Assembly: GCA_049976205.1 (NCBI GenBank)
Contig: JBMFIR010000032.1
Span: forward strand, 1 to 17,191
Origin: WYEN01 sp049976205
Lineage (GTDB): Archaea > Thermoproteota > Thermoprotei_A > Sulfolobales > AG1
Reading direction: 5' to 3'
Length of the DNA stretch: 17,191 nucleotides
Part shown: one piece after another, positions 1-9,327 of the stretch
Layout: the number at the start of each line of letters is the position of its first letter
Numbering within the stretch: the first letter of the stretch is position 1
Translations under genes and position numbers: made by a program
Notes under the pieces: model-generated
What the model was told of the DNA's origin: nothing
Seen by the model: the letters and a program-made list of their open reading frames with translations, nothing else
Databases searched by the model: none

Positions 1-1
1 G

Positions 2-784
2 TACTACAAGATTCAGGGGACACCAATCCTGGTTCTCATATACAGAGGAGAGGTGTACGGGTACCACGAGGGTATATGGGGTGGTTTTGGAGTGGATCAG
101 CTCCCGTATATAGAGAGTTTCGTCGAGACATCCCTAGGAAATAAGCCCCTATTCAAAGCACTAGAGCTCAGAGGATCCTTAGGGGAAAACAATAATCAAG
201 TGAAGAGTATCTTAGCGGCTTCTGGGGATATATTAAGCACATTATTTGCTTTAGGGATGGGTGTCTTGGCAGCTGTTAGTCCCTGTAGTCTTCCTATGCT
301 GACGCTATACGCTGTGTCATCTGGAAAAAGAGTTTTGAGTAAGACACTATATGATCTCGCGATACTAACACTAGTGGTAGCAGGCTTCGGAGTATTATTA
401 GCAAAGATCTATTCATTGTCATCATTTATAGAGAGATTTGTTATGGGGTTCGCCGCAGGCTTCTCACTATTCCTAGGCTACGAGCTTCTCAGCGGAAGAA
501 TAGTGATCCTTAGCCGAGCAGCTACGATATTCGCGCCGCTGGCGGGTCTCGAATGCTCATTACCATTCTTTGTAGGGGTGTTATCAATAGTTTCACTAGG
601 AAGCATGATCTTAGCAGTACTGGGATCAGTGGCCTTCGGCATAGGATACTCAGTAGTATACATAGTCGCCTCAGAAACTGTTTCTAGAATCCTCTCATTC
701 TCAGGAGACAAATATAATAAATTAAGTGGATCCATACTTATAGTGCTTGGAATAGGGATAGTAGTGTATTCACTAACTATTTAG
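2..784 (+). CDS. Thioredoxin-CcdA/DsbD-type fusion membrane protein (5' partial)
   Basis: The frame is open from base 2, so the start lies outside the window; the internal GTG at 53 is not the real start. The first visible residues (YKIQGTPILVLIYRGEVYG) look like the second half of a thioredoxin fold, with the cis-proline in GTP. After a polar linker come about six hydrophobic segments with the CcdA/DsbD transmembrane signature: VSPCSLPMLT in the first half and LECSLPFFVG in the second. In this family these two membrane cysteines pass reducing equivalents across the membrane, here presumably to or from the attached thioredoxin domain. The CXXC active site would lie upstream and is not visible. 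It ends at TAG, and a convergent toxin remnant follows 57 bases later. The CcdA assignment is firm; the thioredoxin domain is inferred from a short stretch. Confidence 0.8.
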   Translation, partial: YYKIQGTPILVLIYRGEVYGYHEGIWGGFGVDQLPYIESFVETSLGNKPLFKALELRGSLGENNNQVKSILAASGDILSTLFALGMGVLAAVSPCSLPMLTLYAVSSGKRVLSKTLYDLAILTLVVAGFGVLLAKIYSLSSFIERFVMGFAAGFSLFLGYELLSGRIVILSRAATIFAPLAGLECSLPFFVGVLSIVSLGSMILAVLGSVAFGIGYSVVYIVASETVSRILSFSGDKYNKLSGSILIVLGIGIVVYSLTI

Positions 785-841
785 TAGGATCATTATAGCT
801 GTAGAGAGTTCCTAGGCACACTATATATGATACCGCGGTTA

Positions 842-1274
842 TTACTTCTCTACAATATCCTCGTAGTCATAGATCTCTAAACCATATATTTTCTTTAAAT
901 AATCTCTTTGACTTAATATCATACTATCCTCACTAACAAGCTCTTCTCTAAGCACTATAGCAGTTGCTACTATTACACAATCTATATAGTCTGAGATGAT
1001 TTTACGTATCTCGAATGAGTATCTTATTATTTCTCTATCGTGGAAAGAGATTAGCTTTAGGCTAGAGTGTATAACACTAATTGCTTTAATAACTCTCTCC
1101 ACCGGAACATCTACTTTGAATGCCTTCGCCTAAAACTCAAATAGGGATATTATATTGATTTTTATATCCCTCAGATCTATATTTCTCTTTATCTCTCTCA
1201 ACAATGGCTCTAAGCAGATCTGTTTTAATGCTGATTCCTACTAGTGGAAGAAGATACATGGTATCAATGATCAA
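842..1274 (-). pseudogene. Broken PIN-domain (VapC-type) toxin
   Basis: A PIN ribonuclease is spread over two frames. The N-terminal piece starts at TTG 1274, overlapping the antitoxin stop (TTGA), and reads IIDTMYLLPLVGISIKTDLL with the first catalytic Asp. It then reaches TGA unless the frame shifts at the GAGAGAGA run near 1197-1200. The shifted frame gives EREIKRNIDLRDIKINIISL, hits an in-frame TAG at about 1130, then resumes as AKAFKVDVPVERVIKA and runs to the stop. The C-terminal piece holds the later acidic residues (YIDCVIVATA, VSEDSMIL) expected in PIN domains. There are two independent lesions, so this is probably a true pseudogene. An 86-residue fragment could still start at GTG 1102, but it lacks the first catalytic Asp. 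Its partner is the RHH antitoxin just upstream. Confidence 0.75.
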
Positions 1275-1513
1275 CGATCTTCGAACCTCTTACTTAATTC
1301 TCTGCGAAATTCCTCGAACTCCCCTAGATCAATCTCAACTAATTTCTCAGAATAAATCAATTTTATTAATTCATCTTCTGAACTAAGACTTTTTCTCAAA
1401 AGATCGTTAATAACCTTTGATAAAGATCTTACATTACCATATCTCTTAACACTCTCTTGAACGAGTCTCTCGTAAATGTCATCGTCTAATATTACTGTTG
1501 TACGCTTAGGCAT
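1271..1513 (-). CDS. Ribbon-helix-helix antitoxin (VapB-type)
   Basis: An 80-residue protein. The N-terminal strand KRTTVILDDDIYERL is followed by two helices (RSLSKVINDLLRKSL), the layout of MetJ/Arc/CopG-type RHH repressors, which bind DNA as dimers. The acidic C-terminal tail (EIDLGEFEEFRRELSKRF) would be the part that wraps the toxin. The ATG start is supported by GGTG at 1519-1522 on the minus strand, five bases upstream. The gene overlaps the start of the PIN toxin remnant by four bases, the usual translationally coupled antitoxin-toxin order. The toxin is broken while the antitoxin frame is clean, so it may persist as a DNA-binding orphan or as protection against related toxins. Confidence 0.82.
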   Translation of the reverse strand: MPKRTTVILDDDIYERLVQESVKRYGNVRSLSKVINDLLRKSLSSEDELIKLIYSEKLVEIDLGEFEEFRRELSKRFEDR

Positions 1514-1518
1514 ATAAG

Positions 1519-1522
1519 CACC
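1519..1522 (-). promoter_or_regulatory. Shine-Dalgarno site of the RHH antitoxin
   Basis: GGTG on the minus strand, spaced CTTAT from the ATG at 1513. It fits the crenarchaeal anti-SD and fixes the antitoxin start. The rest of 1514-1750, between the two divergent toxin-antitoxin pairs, is AT-rich. It holds no gene I can support, only two copies of a GAGATCAGATC string (about 1580 and 1689). Confidence 0.45.
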
Positions 1523-1994
1523 ATAATATCTATATGTTTAGAGACTAATATTTCAAGAAGTATGTTCTTCAGCTATAGAGAGATCAGATCCATAGTAAAA
1601 ATTATGGGGTCCCAACGTAAGAATTTAGCCCATGTTCGTATTTGGAGATCTGCCCCTAACAAAAAGTGTGGTAATATAGTCATGGCGCGAGATCAGATCT
1701 GCTATAGACGTATATCAACACATAATTTTTCGATATAATATCTAACATATGTGAGATATGTGGAGTCTTCCAAGATCGATAAGCAAGGAAGAGTTGTTAT
1801 TCCCTCGAATATTAGGAAAGCTCTCGGTATTGTCGGAGAGACTGATGTTATCATAAGTATTGATGGGAGAAGAATTATTATTGAGCCAGTGCCCAGAGAC
1901 TTAGAAAAAATCGTGGATGAATAGATTAAGATGGTTCTTTCTTCTAGGCTCGAGATATTCTCTGAAGAAACCGAGGAGGAATGGAAGTGGTTAG

Positions 1995-3543
<1,549 letters not shown>

Positions 3544-3574
3544 AAATACTCACCAACATATTCTCTAAAACAGG

Positions 3575-3586
3575 CTCTATATAGTT
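3575..3586 (-). promoter_or_regulatory. TATA-like box for the DUF917 gene
   Basis: ACTATATAG on the minus strand, 33-42 bases before ATG 3543. A GGTGAG Shine-Dalgarno site follows at 3548-3553. Spacing suits an archaeal promoter with a short leader. 3544-3713 is the divergent intergenic region; a TTAAAT stretch near 3685-3690 could serve the plus-strand gene. Confidence 0.35.
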
Positions 3587-3713
3587 ATACATGGTGAGTC
3601 TTCTACCATAAATAAGAATATACGGGTAGATTGGGATTAAGATTAGCACCACATGACTCAACCTCAATACCATTATTTATGACCTTAAATGATTAATTAT
3701 TTGGTGTAAAACT

Positions 3714-4184
3714 TTGGTAAGAAGAAACAATTTATGCATTAATCCTCGATTCTTTGATCTTGAGTTGTACGCGATTTATCATGTAATATATGATTATCTT
3801 AAAGAAAGTACATGGGATATTGTCTGGAGGGTTGGTGAGGTGATTATTAATGAGATAAAGGATTTGATCGATCTTGATAAGACAATGGATCCTTTTGAGG
3901 CTCTGAAGAAACTCGGTGAGTGGCTTAAAGAGATGGGTTATTTCGAGGATCTTGAGGTGAGGAGAGTTTCAGAGAATGAGATTGAGTATGTAATGCTTAA
4001 TCCTGTGATATCTTCAGGTGCTAAAAAGCTGATTGATGAGGGTAGGGTTCCTCCTCATATATCTACTGCACTAATGTTTGCTGTTTTGAAGAGATTTAAT
4101 ATGACCGCAGAGATGATTGGTGAACCAATTTTCTTGCCTGATGGTAGAGTTGTTGAGAGATGGAGACTTACCAGATTGTCTTGA
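3714..4184 (+). CDS. Unrecognised 156-residue soluble protein, possibly V4R-like
   Basis: I do not recognise this family with confidence. The start is TTG 3714: the frame is closed by TGA at 3690-3692, no ATG or GTG intervenes, and GGTG at 3703-3706 gives good spacing. It is predicted cytoplasmic, mixed alpha/beta, with no membrane segment. Visible parts are an N-terminal helical region (ELYAIYHVIYDYLKE), an acidic helix pair (GEVIINEIKDLIDLDKTMDP, EALKKLGEWLKEM), a strand (LEVRRVSENEIEYVM), then SSGAKKLIDEGRVPPHIST and a final strand hairpin (GEPIFLPDGRVVERW). This order faintly recalls V4R/hydrocarbon-binding domains but lacks their cysteines. It converges on the ABC permease gene, with a 17-base tail overlap. 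Confidence 0.55.
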   Translation: MVRRNNLCINPRFFDLELYAIYHVIYDYLKESTWDIVWRVGEVIINEIKDLIDLDKTMDPFEALKKLGEWLKEMGYFEDLEVRRVSENEIEYVMLNPVISSGAKKLIDEGRVPPHISTALMFAVLKRFNMTAEMIGEPIFLPDGRVVERWRLTRLS

Positions 4185-5895
4185 TATTATTTTGTTGTGT
4201 GTATCGTAGTTTTGGATTGAATCTTGGTTCAAGAGATCTTATTATCATATATATTGACCATACAATTAATCCTATGAAGATCCCTGATGTAATTGTCCAC
4301 CAAGCAATTCTCCACGAACCTGTCACATAAGCTGTATTTAATATTGATCCTAGCGTGAATATGTTTTGGGGACCGACACCAATGAAGCTTAGTGTTGACT
4401 CAGCTAATATAGCGTAGATCAAGGTATTCGCGAAATCAATTAGTATAATAGGCATAACCATTGGGAGTACGTGTCTGAATATTATTCTACTACTCGACGC
4501 ACCTAAAGCTCTGGCAGCTTCTATCATCGGTAGTGAAGACACAACAATGGTCTGGGACCTGACTATTCTCGCAGTAGTTCTCCATATAAGCAGCGATATA
4601 GCTAGAACCACAGTGTGTAGACCTGGTCTAATAGTCATTGCCAAGATAATTGCGAAGGGTTCCAGAGGTATCGAGTACGTGAAGTTTATAAGAGAGGATA
4701 TGAGCAGATCTATTTTTCCTCTAAAGTACCCAGCTAATAGACCTAGTGTAGATCCTATTAACAAAACAATTAATGAGACTAAGGCACCTATTAACAGAGA
4801 AATTTTTACCCCTACTAATATCTGCGCGAAAAGATCCCTGCCTAAATAATCAGTTCCTAAGAAATGTTTTATTGATGGCGGAGATAGCGTGTCTGCGTAA
4901 AGACCATAGCCAATTAAATAGATCTTTCCATTCTCATCCAGATATATCTTTCTCGTATTCTCGAGAGATACATAATCTATCTTCTTCACTTGATCAGAAC
5001 TTGAGAAAATAAATATAGTTCCTAAGTCATCAACTAAGTAGACCTGATGCTTGAATAAGCATCCATCAACAATACTTCTCGTGGTATCTAAATATAGAGA
5101 GTCAAAACTACCTGAGGAGATATTATAAATAGCCACAAATCCTTTCTCCCCAAGTATATATGCTACGTGATTTGAGGCACATAATATATAATTTATAGAT
5201 CCTCTATAGATCCTTTGGTGAAAAATACTTAAATTACTAAGATCTACCTCATATATGTCTCCCGATGAAGAACCTAAGAGAAGATAATAATTACATACAC
5301 TTAACGAGACGAGATCCTGTGTATTTATTGAGATTTCTGAATATTTCTTAGAAGTAAAATTATACAAAGCAATATTCTTATTGCCTATAAGAATTAATAG
5401 ATCTCCGTTAATTAAGATTCTATTGGTTTCTTTGGCTAATAAACAGTTCTGATTACTTAATGAAAAACCCTCGATATTCCCTAGATCTAGAGCACATACT
5501 TTGTTCTCATTAGTTAATAAATATGCTTTTTGCTTTATTGCGTCAATACTTAAATCTTTTATTCCATAAGCAATAACCTTTATATTGTTAAGATCTTTAT
5601 CACTTACCATTAGATCACCGTCTGAGCTTAGTAAAAGTATTCTTTCTCCAAGAACCTCGATCTTTTTTACAGCAAGATCATTCATTGATTTCTTCAAAAG
5701 AACTTTTTGATTATTAATATCTAGTTTATATATAATGATTCTCTGAGAATAATTTGTTTGATAAGGATCCAGTCTATATACAAAAGGTCCGATGAGACTT
5801 ATTGCCACTAAGATCGTTAGTATTGAGAAGCCTATTAAACCACTTCTATAGATCTCGCTGATTTCCTTAAGGATCGCGTATATTCCCCTTATCAT
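4168..5895 (-). CDS. DppC/OppC-like ABC permease with large extracytoplasmic insert
   Basis: A peptide/oligosaccharide-type permease of 575 residues against the usual 280-300. TM1 is at about 19-42, then DPYQTNYSQR at 43-52, where the family normally passes within about 20 residues to HFLGTDYLGRDLF. Here that motif is at 344-356, so about 285 residues are inserted. The insert is rich in repeating strand-turn-strand units, such as GDLLILIGNKNIALYNF, NYYLLLGSSSGDIYEVD and NHVAYILGEKGFVAIYN. This pattern suggests a beta-propeller. After it come five more TM segments and the EAA loop contacting the ATPase (EAARALGASS near 459). It overlaps the DppB-like gene by four bases (ATGA), so the two are co-translated. 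Assignment as permease is firm; the propeller is inferred from strand periodicity. Confidence 0.9.
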   Translation of the reverse strand: MIRGIYAILKEISEIYRSGLIGFSILTILVAISLIGPFVYRLDPYQTNYSQRIIIYKLDINNQKVLLKKSMNDLAVKKIEVLGERILLLSSDGDLMVSDKDLNNIKVIAYGIKDLSIDAIKQKAYLLTNENKVCALDLGNIEGFSLSNQNCLLAKETNRILINGDLLILIGNKNIALYNFTSKKYSEISINTQDLVSLSVCNYYLLLGSSSGDIYEVDLSNLSIFHQRIYRGSINYILCASNHVAYILGEKGFVAIYNISSGSFDSLYLDTTRSIVDGCLFKHQVYLVDDLGTIFIFSSSDQVKKIDYVSLENTRKIYLDENGKIYLIGYGLYADTLSPPSIKHFLGTDYLGRDLFAQILVGVKISLLIGALVSLIVLLIGSTLGLLAGYFRGKIDLLISSLINFTYSIPLEPFAIILAMTIRPGLHTVVLAISLLIWRTTARIVRSQTIVVSSLPMIEAARALGASSSRIIFRHVLPMVMPIILIDFANTLIYAILAESTLSFIGVGPQNIFTLGSILNTAYVTGSWRIAWWTITSGIFIGLIVWSIYMIIRSLEPRFNPKLRYTQQNNIKTIW

Positions 5896-6866
5896 TGAGA
5901 TCTCCTCGTCCTAGGATCTAGATAAGCATATAGAATATCGACTATTGAATTAATAGTTATAATCGCAAGAGACATCACAGCGAATACTCCTTGAGCGAGT
6001 GGGTAGTCAAGATTATTTAGAGCAATGACTAATTCTCTCCCTATACCTGGCCAAGAGAACACTGTTTCGAAAGCCACTGATCCTGCGAAGGATAATCCTA
6101 GCGAAACTCCCATCTGCGTTATTAGCGGAATTATACTATATCTCGAAACCTCATTCATTATCTTCTTAGCTGGGTAGCCAATAGCGTTTAGTGCTGTGAC
6201 AAAATCCTCCTCAAGTGCTGTGATCATTGATGATCTCATGAGAAAAGCTGGTGTAGCTAATGCGAATAATGTCATGTTTACATAGGGAAGTATCCAGTGA
6301 TATAGAAAATCTATGCTGAAGATCTTTTCAAAGAAGTTCCTCGCTTCATACGGGGGTGTTCTCATTCCTCCAAGTGGTAGAATGCCTAGATAGATCGAGA
6401 ATAGTAATATGCTTAGCATAGAGATCCAGAATAAGGGGAGCGAATTTATCACGCTCAAGATACTAACAAGGATCTTCTCTAAGATGCTTCCCCTGTGAAA
6501 AGCCATGTAGGAGCCAATGATCCTGCCTAAGATATATGCTGTAACAATAGCTGGGATAACCAAAACTAGTGTATTAGCTAATCTATCAATAATTATTTCC
6601 GAGACAGGTGTTTTGTATAGAAAAGATACTCCTATATCTCCTCCGAAGAAATTTGTTATATAGAGCAGATATTGAATATAGAGAGGTTTGTCTAGTCCAA
6701 AAGATCTCTTTATCTCCTCACGGATCTCTGGAGGAATACCTTCTCGCAAATAAATCACTGTGGGATCCGGTAGAGCGAGTCGGAATATAAAGAATTGAAA
6801 TGTGAGTATAACTGTGTAGAGTAAAAAAATAAGAATCATGTTTCTAATGATTCTCGTGAGGATCAT
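5892..6866 (-). CDS. DppB/OppB-like ABC transporter permease
   Basis: A 324-residue inner-membrane permease of the peptide/nickel/oligosaccharide class with six predicted TM helices. TM1 is at about 8-30. The first loop carries PPEIREEIKRSFGLDKPLYIQY and FGGDIGVSF, the classic DppB motifs, followed by the TVSEII-like block VSEIIIDRLANTLVL. The cytoplasmic EAA-type loop is near 215-240 (EEDFVTALNAIGYPAKKIM). The family's C-terminal motif appears as VFSWPGIGRELVIALNNLDYP. Length is normal and no insert is seen, unlike its partner. It lies 9 bases after the binding-protein gene and overlaps the DppC-like gene by four bases. Confidence 0.93.
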   Translation of the reverse strand: MILTRIIRNMILIFLLYTVILTFQFFIFRLALPDPTVIYLREGIPPEIREEIKRSFGLDKPLYIQYLLYITNFFGGDIGVSFLYKTPVSEIIIDRLANTLVLVIPAIVTAYILGRIIGSYMAFHRGSILEKILVSILSVINSLPLFWISMLSILLFSIYLGILPLGGMRTPPYEARNFFEKIFSIDFLYHWILPYVNMTLFALATPAFLMRSSMITALEEDFVTALNAIGYPAKKIMNEVSRYSIIPLITQMGVSLGLSFAGSVAFETVFSWPGIGRELVIALNNLDYPLAQGVFAVMSLAIITINSIVDILYAYLDPRTRRSQ

Positions 6867-6875
6867 TTCTATTCA

Positions 6876-8711
6876 CTAGGGATCTTCTTGTTTCTTAATT
6901 ACATAATTAACTGGGTAGTATATCTTTCCATTCTGATCCCATATGAAACCAGCCTTAGCTAATAGTTCTCGGGCCTTGGTAAGATTGTACTCGTAATCTT
7001 TCACATTGGGATTATGCCAGAAGCTATTTACTGGAGCTATTATATATCCCTTCTCAGCATATCCTTTGTAAATTACATTAATTATGTAGTCGTAAGGTAT
7101 TGCATAGAGTAGTGCTTGTCGAACTTCCTTCAAATCGAATGGTGATCTTCTTAAGTTAAACATTAAATCAGCTGATAAAGCGAAACTGCGAGCTTTAATA
7201 ATTTTAATATAGCTATATTGTTGCAGAAGATCCACGTGAGCTGGTAAGAGGCCTGCGGATGTCATATCGATCTCTTTTCTAATTAATGCGTTAACTATAC
7301 CGTCTATGTTTCCATAGTACTTTATCAAGATCTTAGATACTTTAATAGGTGGCACAATTAAATCACCTATTTTTATGCCATTATAAGCAAAATGCTTCGG
7401 GAAGACCTCGAGGGATATATACTCTTTCTTTACCCAAATAGGATTCATGAATTCTCCGGAGCCTACTTTAATGATCTTTTGTAGCTGATCCTCTGTAAGA
7501 GAAGATGGATCAGTAATATTTTCCCAAATATGTTTAGGTAGTATAGGTACCATATAGAGTGTTGTGGTTAGGAATGCTGCATCAGGATACTTTAGATAGA
7601 ATACTACTGTATAATCATCTTTCTTCACAACATCTGATAGTGATATAAGATATTGAGAGAGTACTGGTTGCTTCTTCTCGAGGAAGTATTTAAAGGTGAA
7701 TACAACATCATCAGCTGTTATAGGTTTCCCATCGTGAAACACCATACCCTGCCTAAGTTTAACCTCTATGGTTGTGTCATTAATTATATTAATTGACTCA
7801 GCCATCCAAGGAATAGGTTTCCCATCAGAACCCAATCTAACGAGTGAATCGTATATGAACTTAAGTATTTGCCATGAATAGAATATTGATGCTCTCAAGG
7901 GATTAAGACTGTCTGGCTCTGATACAGAGCCATATACGAGTGTCGTGTCATTGGTTAAGGGAGTTATGTAGTGTGGTTGCCATTCATTTAATAGTGGTTG
8001 GCCAGGCATTTGGTATGGGTTAGACCACTTCTCGGAGTTGTATGCTACAAGGATCATTGAGTGATAAATATTGTATCTAGGAACATCCTCGTGGAAAATC
8101 TCTTGTAGCTTAAAGGCTAATTCTCTTCTCTTCTGAATATCCATTGTAGATATAAATTGCTTATATAATTGATCGTACTCTGGATTAGAGTAGCCAGTAG
8201 GATTATTTCTACCCTCACCCTTCTTACCTATCTCATCAGTTATTATTAAACCGAGGAACAACTTAGGATCTAGTCTATCAACACGCGCACCCCAACCAAA
8301 CACACAGACATCAAAGTTCCACTGATAGTAGCATGTCTTATCAACCTGGGAACCCTCTAAACCAATAACCTCAACATCAAATCCAAGCTTCCTCCACTCA
8401 TTAGCAATCGCCTGAACAGCAGCCCACCTAAGAGGATCCTCAGCCTCAGTTGTGGTGATTATAGTTATCTTCTGAACAGGTACTCTTGTAACTGTCTGCG
8501 TAAGAGACTGTAGGACACTCGTAGTAGTGGCTAAAGGAGAAATCGTTGTCGCAGTAGGAGTTGGTATAAACGTAGTAGTTGGCTGAGGCGCCGAACTACT
8601 AAATTTATTATATGAGTAGATAGCTACTATTACCGCAACGACACCAACTATAACTATTGCTAAAAGAAGAGTTTTTGATATTGCTGCAAACAGATCTTTT
8701 CTTTTACCCAT
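6876..8711 (-). CDS. Family 5 ABC solute-binding protein, circularly permuted, membrane-anchored
   Basis: The start is taken at ATG 8711 (GGTG 8718-8721, membrane signal directly after), giving 611 residues. An open extension to 9008 lacks signal logic and overlaps the divergent gene. Residues 1-12 are basic (GKRKDLF), 14-34 hydrophobic (TLLLAIVIVGVVAVIVAIY), and 37-80 form a Ser/Thr/Pro linker, as in cell-surface archaeal binding proteins; the AAISKT context may be a class III signal. Residues 81-245 match the usual C-terminal lobe of SBP_bac_5: KITIITTTEAEDPLR, NEWRKLGFDVEVIG, YSNPEYDQLY, RRELAFKLQEIFHEDVP. Residues 257-600 match the usual N-terminal part: YGSVSEPDSLNPL, ESINIINDTTIEVKLRQGMV, FHDGKPITADDVVFTF, then KARELLAKAGF near the end. 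The two parts are in swapped order. It is the first gene of the transporter operon. Ligand is unknown (peptide or sugar). Confidence 0.9.
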   Translation of the reverse strand: MGKRKDLFAAISKTLLLAIVIVGVVAVIVAIYSYNKFSSSAPQPTTTFIPTPTATTISPLATTTSVLQSLTQTVTRVPVQKITIITTTEAEDPLRWAAVQAIANEWRKLGFDVEVIGLEGSQVDKTCYYQWNFDVCVFGWGARVDRLDPKLFLGLIITDEIGKKGEGRNNPTGYSNPEYDQLYKQFISTMDIQKRRELAFKLQEIFHEDVPRYNIYHSMILVAYNSEKWSNPYQMPGQPLLNEWQPHYITPLTNDTTLVYGSVSEPDSLNPLRASIFYSWQILKFIYDSLVRLGSDGKPIPWMAESINIINDTTIEVKLRQGMVFHDGKPITADDVVFTFKYFLEKKQPVLSQYLISLSDVVKKDDYTVVFYLKYPDAAFLTTTLYMVPILPKHIWENITDPSSLTEDQLQKIIKVGSGEFMNPIWVKKEYISLEVFPKHFAYNGIKIGDLIVPPIKVSKILIKYYGNIDGIVNALIRKEIDMTSAGLLPAHVDLLQQYSYIKIIKARSFALSADLMFNLRRSPFDLKEVRQALLYAIPYDYIINVIYKGYAEKGYIIAPVNSFWHNPNVKDYEYNLTKARELLAKAGFIWDQNGKIYYPVNYVIKKQEDP

Positions 8712-8745
8712 TTTATACACCGGAGGTAGAGAATATATTCCATTG

Positions 8746-8753
8746 CTTATAAG
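8746..8753 (-). promoter_or_regulatory. TATA-like box of the ABC transporter operon
   Basis: CTTATAAG centred about 38 bases before ATG 8711. This would place transcription start near 8724, leaving a leader of about 13 bases that contains the GGTG site at 8718-8721. The divergent 8712-8895 spacer also contains the upstream region of the Tfx-family gene. Confidence 0.4.
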
Positions 8754-8895
8754 ATTAACCATAAAAATTTTTTTGATCGAGAAATCTAGAGTCGAGTCTA
8801 TGCCAAGAATCACTAAAGGATTTTTCGTCTCTTTTAATAAAAACTTTACAGAGATCTTAATATTATCACAGGAGTAATTTATTGATGGGATTATT

Positions 8896-9327
8896 ATGGA
8901 GAGAGATGAGAAAAAGAAATACGGTTTATTGACAGAGAAGCAATACGAGGTTCTTAGACTGAGAGCTCTTGGATATAGGCAAAAAGAAATTGCTGAGATG
9001 ATGAGCACTACTCGTGAAAATATTAGTGTTATTGAGAAGAGTGCTTTAAGAAAAATTAAATTGGCTGAGGAGACTATAAGACTATATAGAGAACTCTACT
9101 GTTTAGACAAGATCCGTGTAGAGCCTAATACATATACTCTAGATATACCGAAGATAATCTTTAGTAGAGCTGATGAACTAGGTATTAAATTAAAAGCTAA
9201 TCTCTCATATCTCTTAGGAGCAATTCATTACAGAGCTGGGGGATGTATTAAGCGTAGACACTTAATTAAGCCCTTGAATATATTGATTTTTAAAGACGGT
9301 GATATAGAGATCTACTGTGATAATTAA
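8896..9327 (+). CDS. Tfx-family DNA-binding regulator
   Basis: A 143-residue protein. Residues 11-60 hold the Tfx helix-turn-helix: LTEKQYEVLRLRALGYRQKE, then IAEMMSTTRENISVIEKSA and a basic helix RKIKLAEETI. Tfx proteins are archaeal sigma-70-region-4-like transcription factors; the founding member binds the fmd promoter in a methanogen. The rest (DIPKIIFSRADELGIKLKAN, YRAGGCIKRRH) is the family's C-terminal domain. The ATG at 8896 has no strong SD. A GGAG at 8871-8874 is better spaced for ATG 8885, which opens a 15-codon overlapping frame. The gene diverges from the ABC operon and is a candidate local regulator. It abuts the convergent zinc-finger gene with zero bases between stops. Confidence 0.85.
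   Translation: MERDEKKKYGLLTEKQYEVLRLRALGYRQKEIAEMMSTTRENISVIEKSALRKIKLAEETIRLYRELYCLDKIRVEPNTYTLDIPKIIFSRADELGIKLKANLSYLLGAIHYRAGGCIKRRHLIKPLNILIFKDGDIEIYCDN

Noticed and set aside
842..1102. 86-residue protein as an independent gene
   Set aside because: It is the C-terminal half of the broken PIN toxin and lacks the first catalytic Asp.
1580..1700. Two copies of GAGATCAGATC between the toxin-antitoxin pairs as an operator repeat
   Set aside because: GATC-rich strings are so common throughout this window that two copies carry little weight.
1125..1925. Amber codons inside both toxin-antitoxin pairs as a sign of TAG recoding (pyrrolysine)
   Set aside because: Four intact genes in the window use TAG as their normal stop (782, 12111, 13949, 15990), and crenarchaea are not known to decode TAG. 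Decay is simpler.
8712..8895. Binding-site dyad in the Tfx/ABC spacer around CTAGAGTCGAGTCTA
   Set aside because: The arms do not form a true inverted repeat when written out.
8712..9008. N-terminal extension of the binding protein to 9008
   Set aside because: It would overlap the divergent Tfx gene, precede rather than contain the membrane signal, and cross the promoter region.
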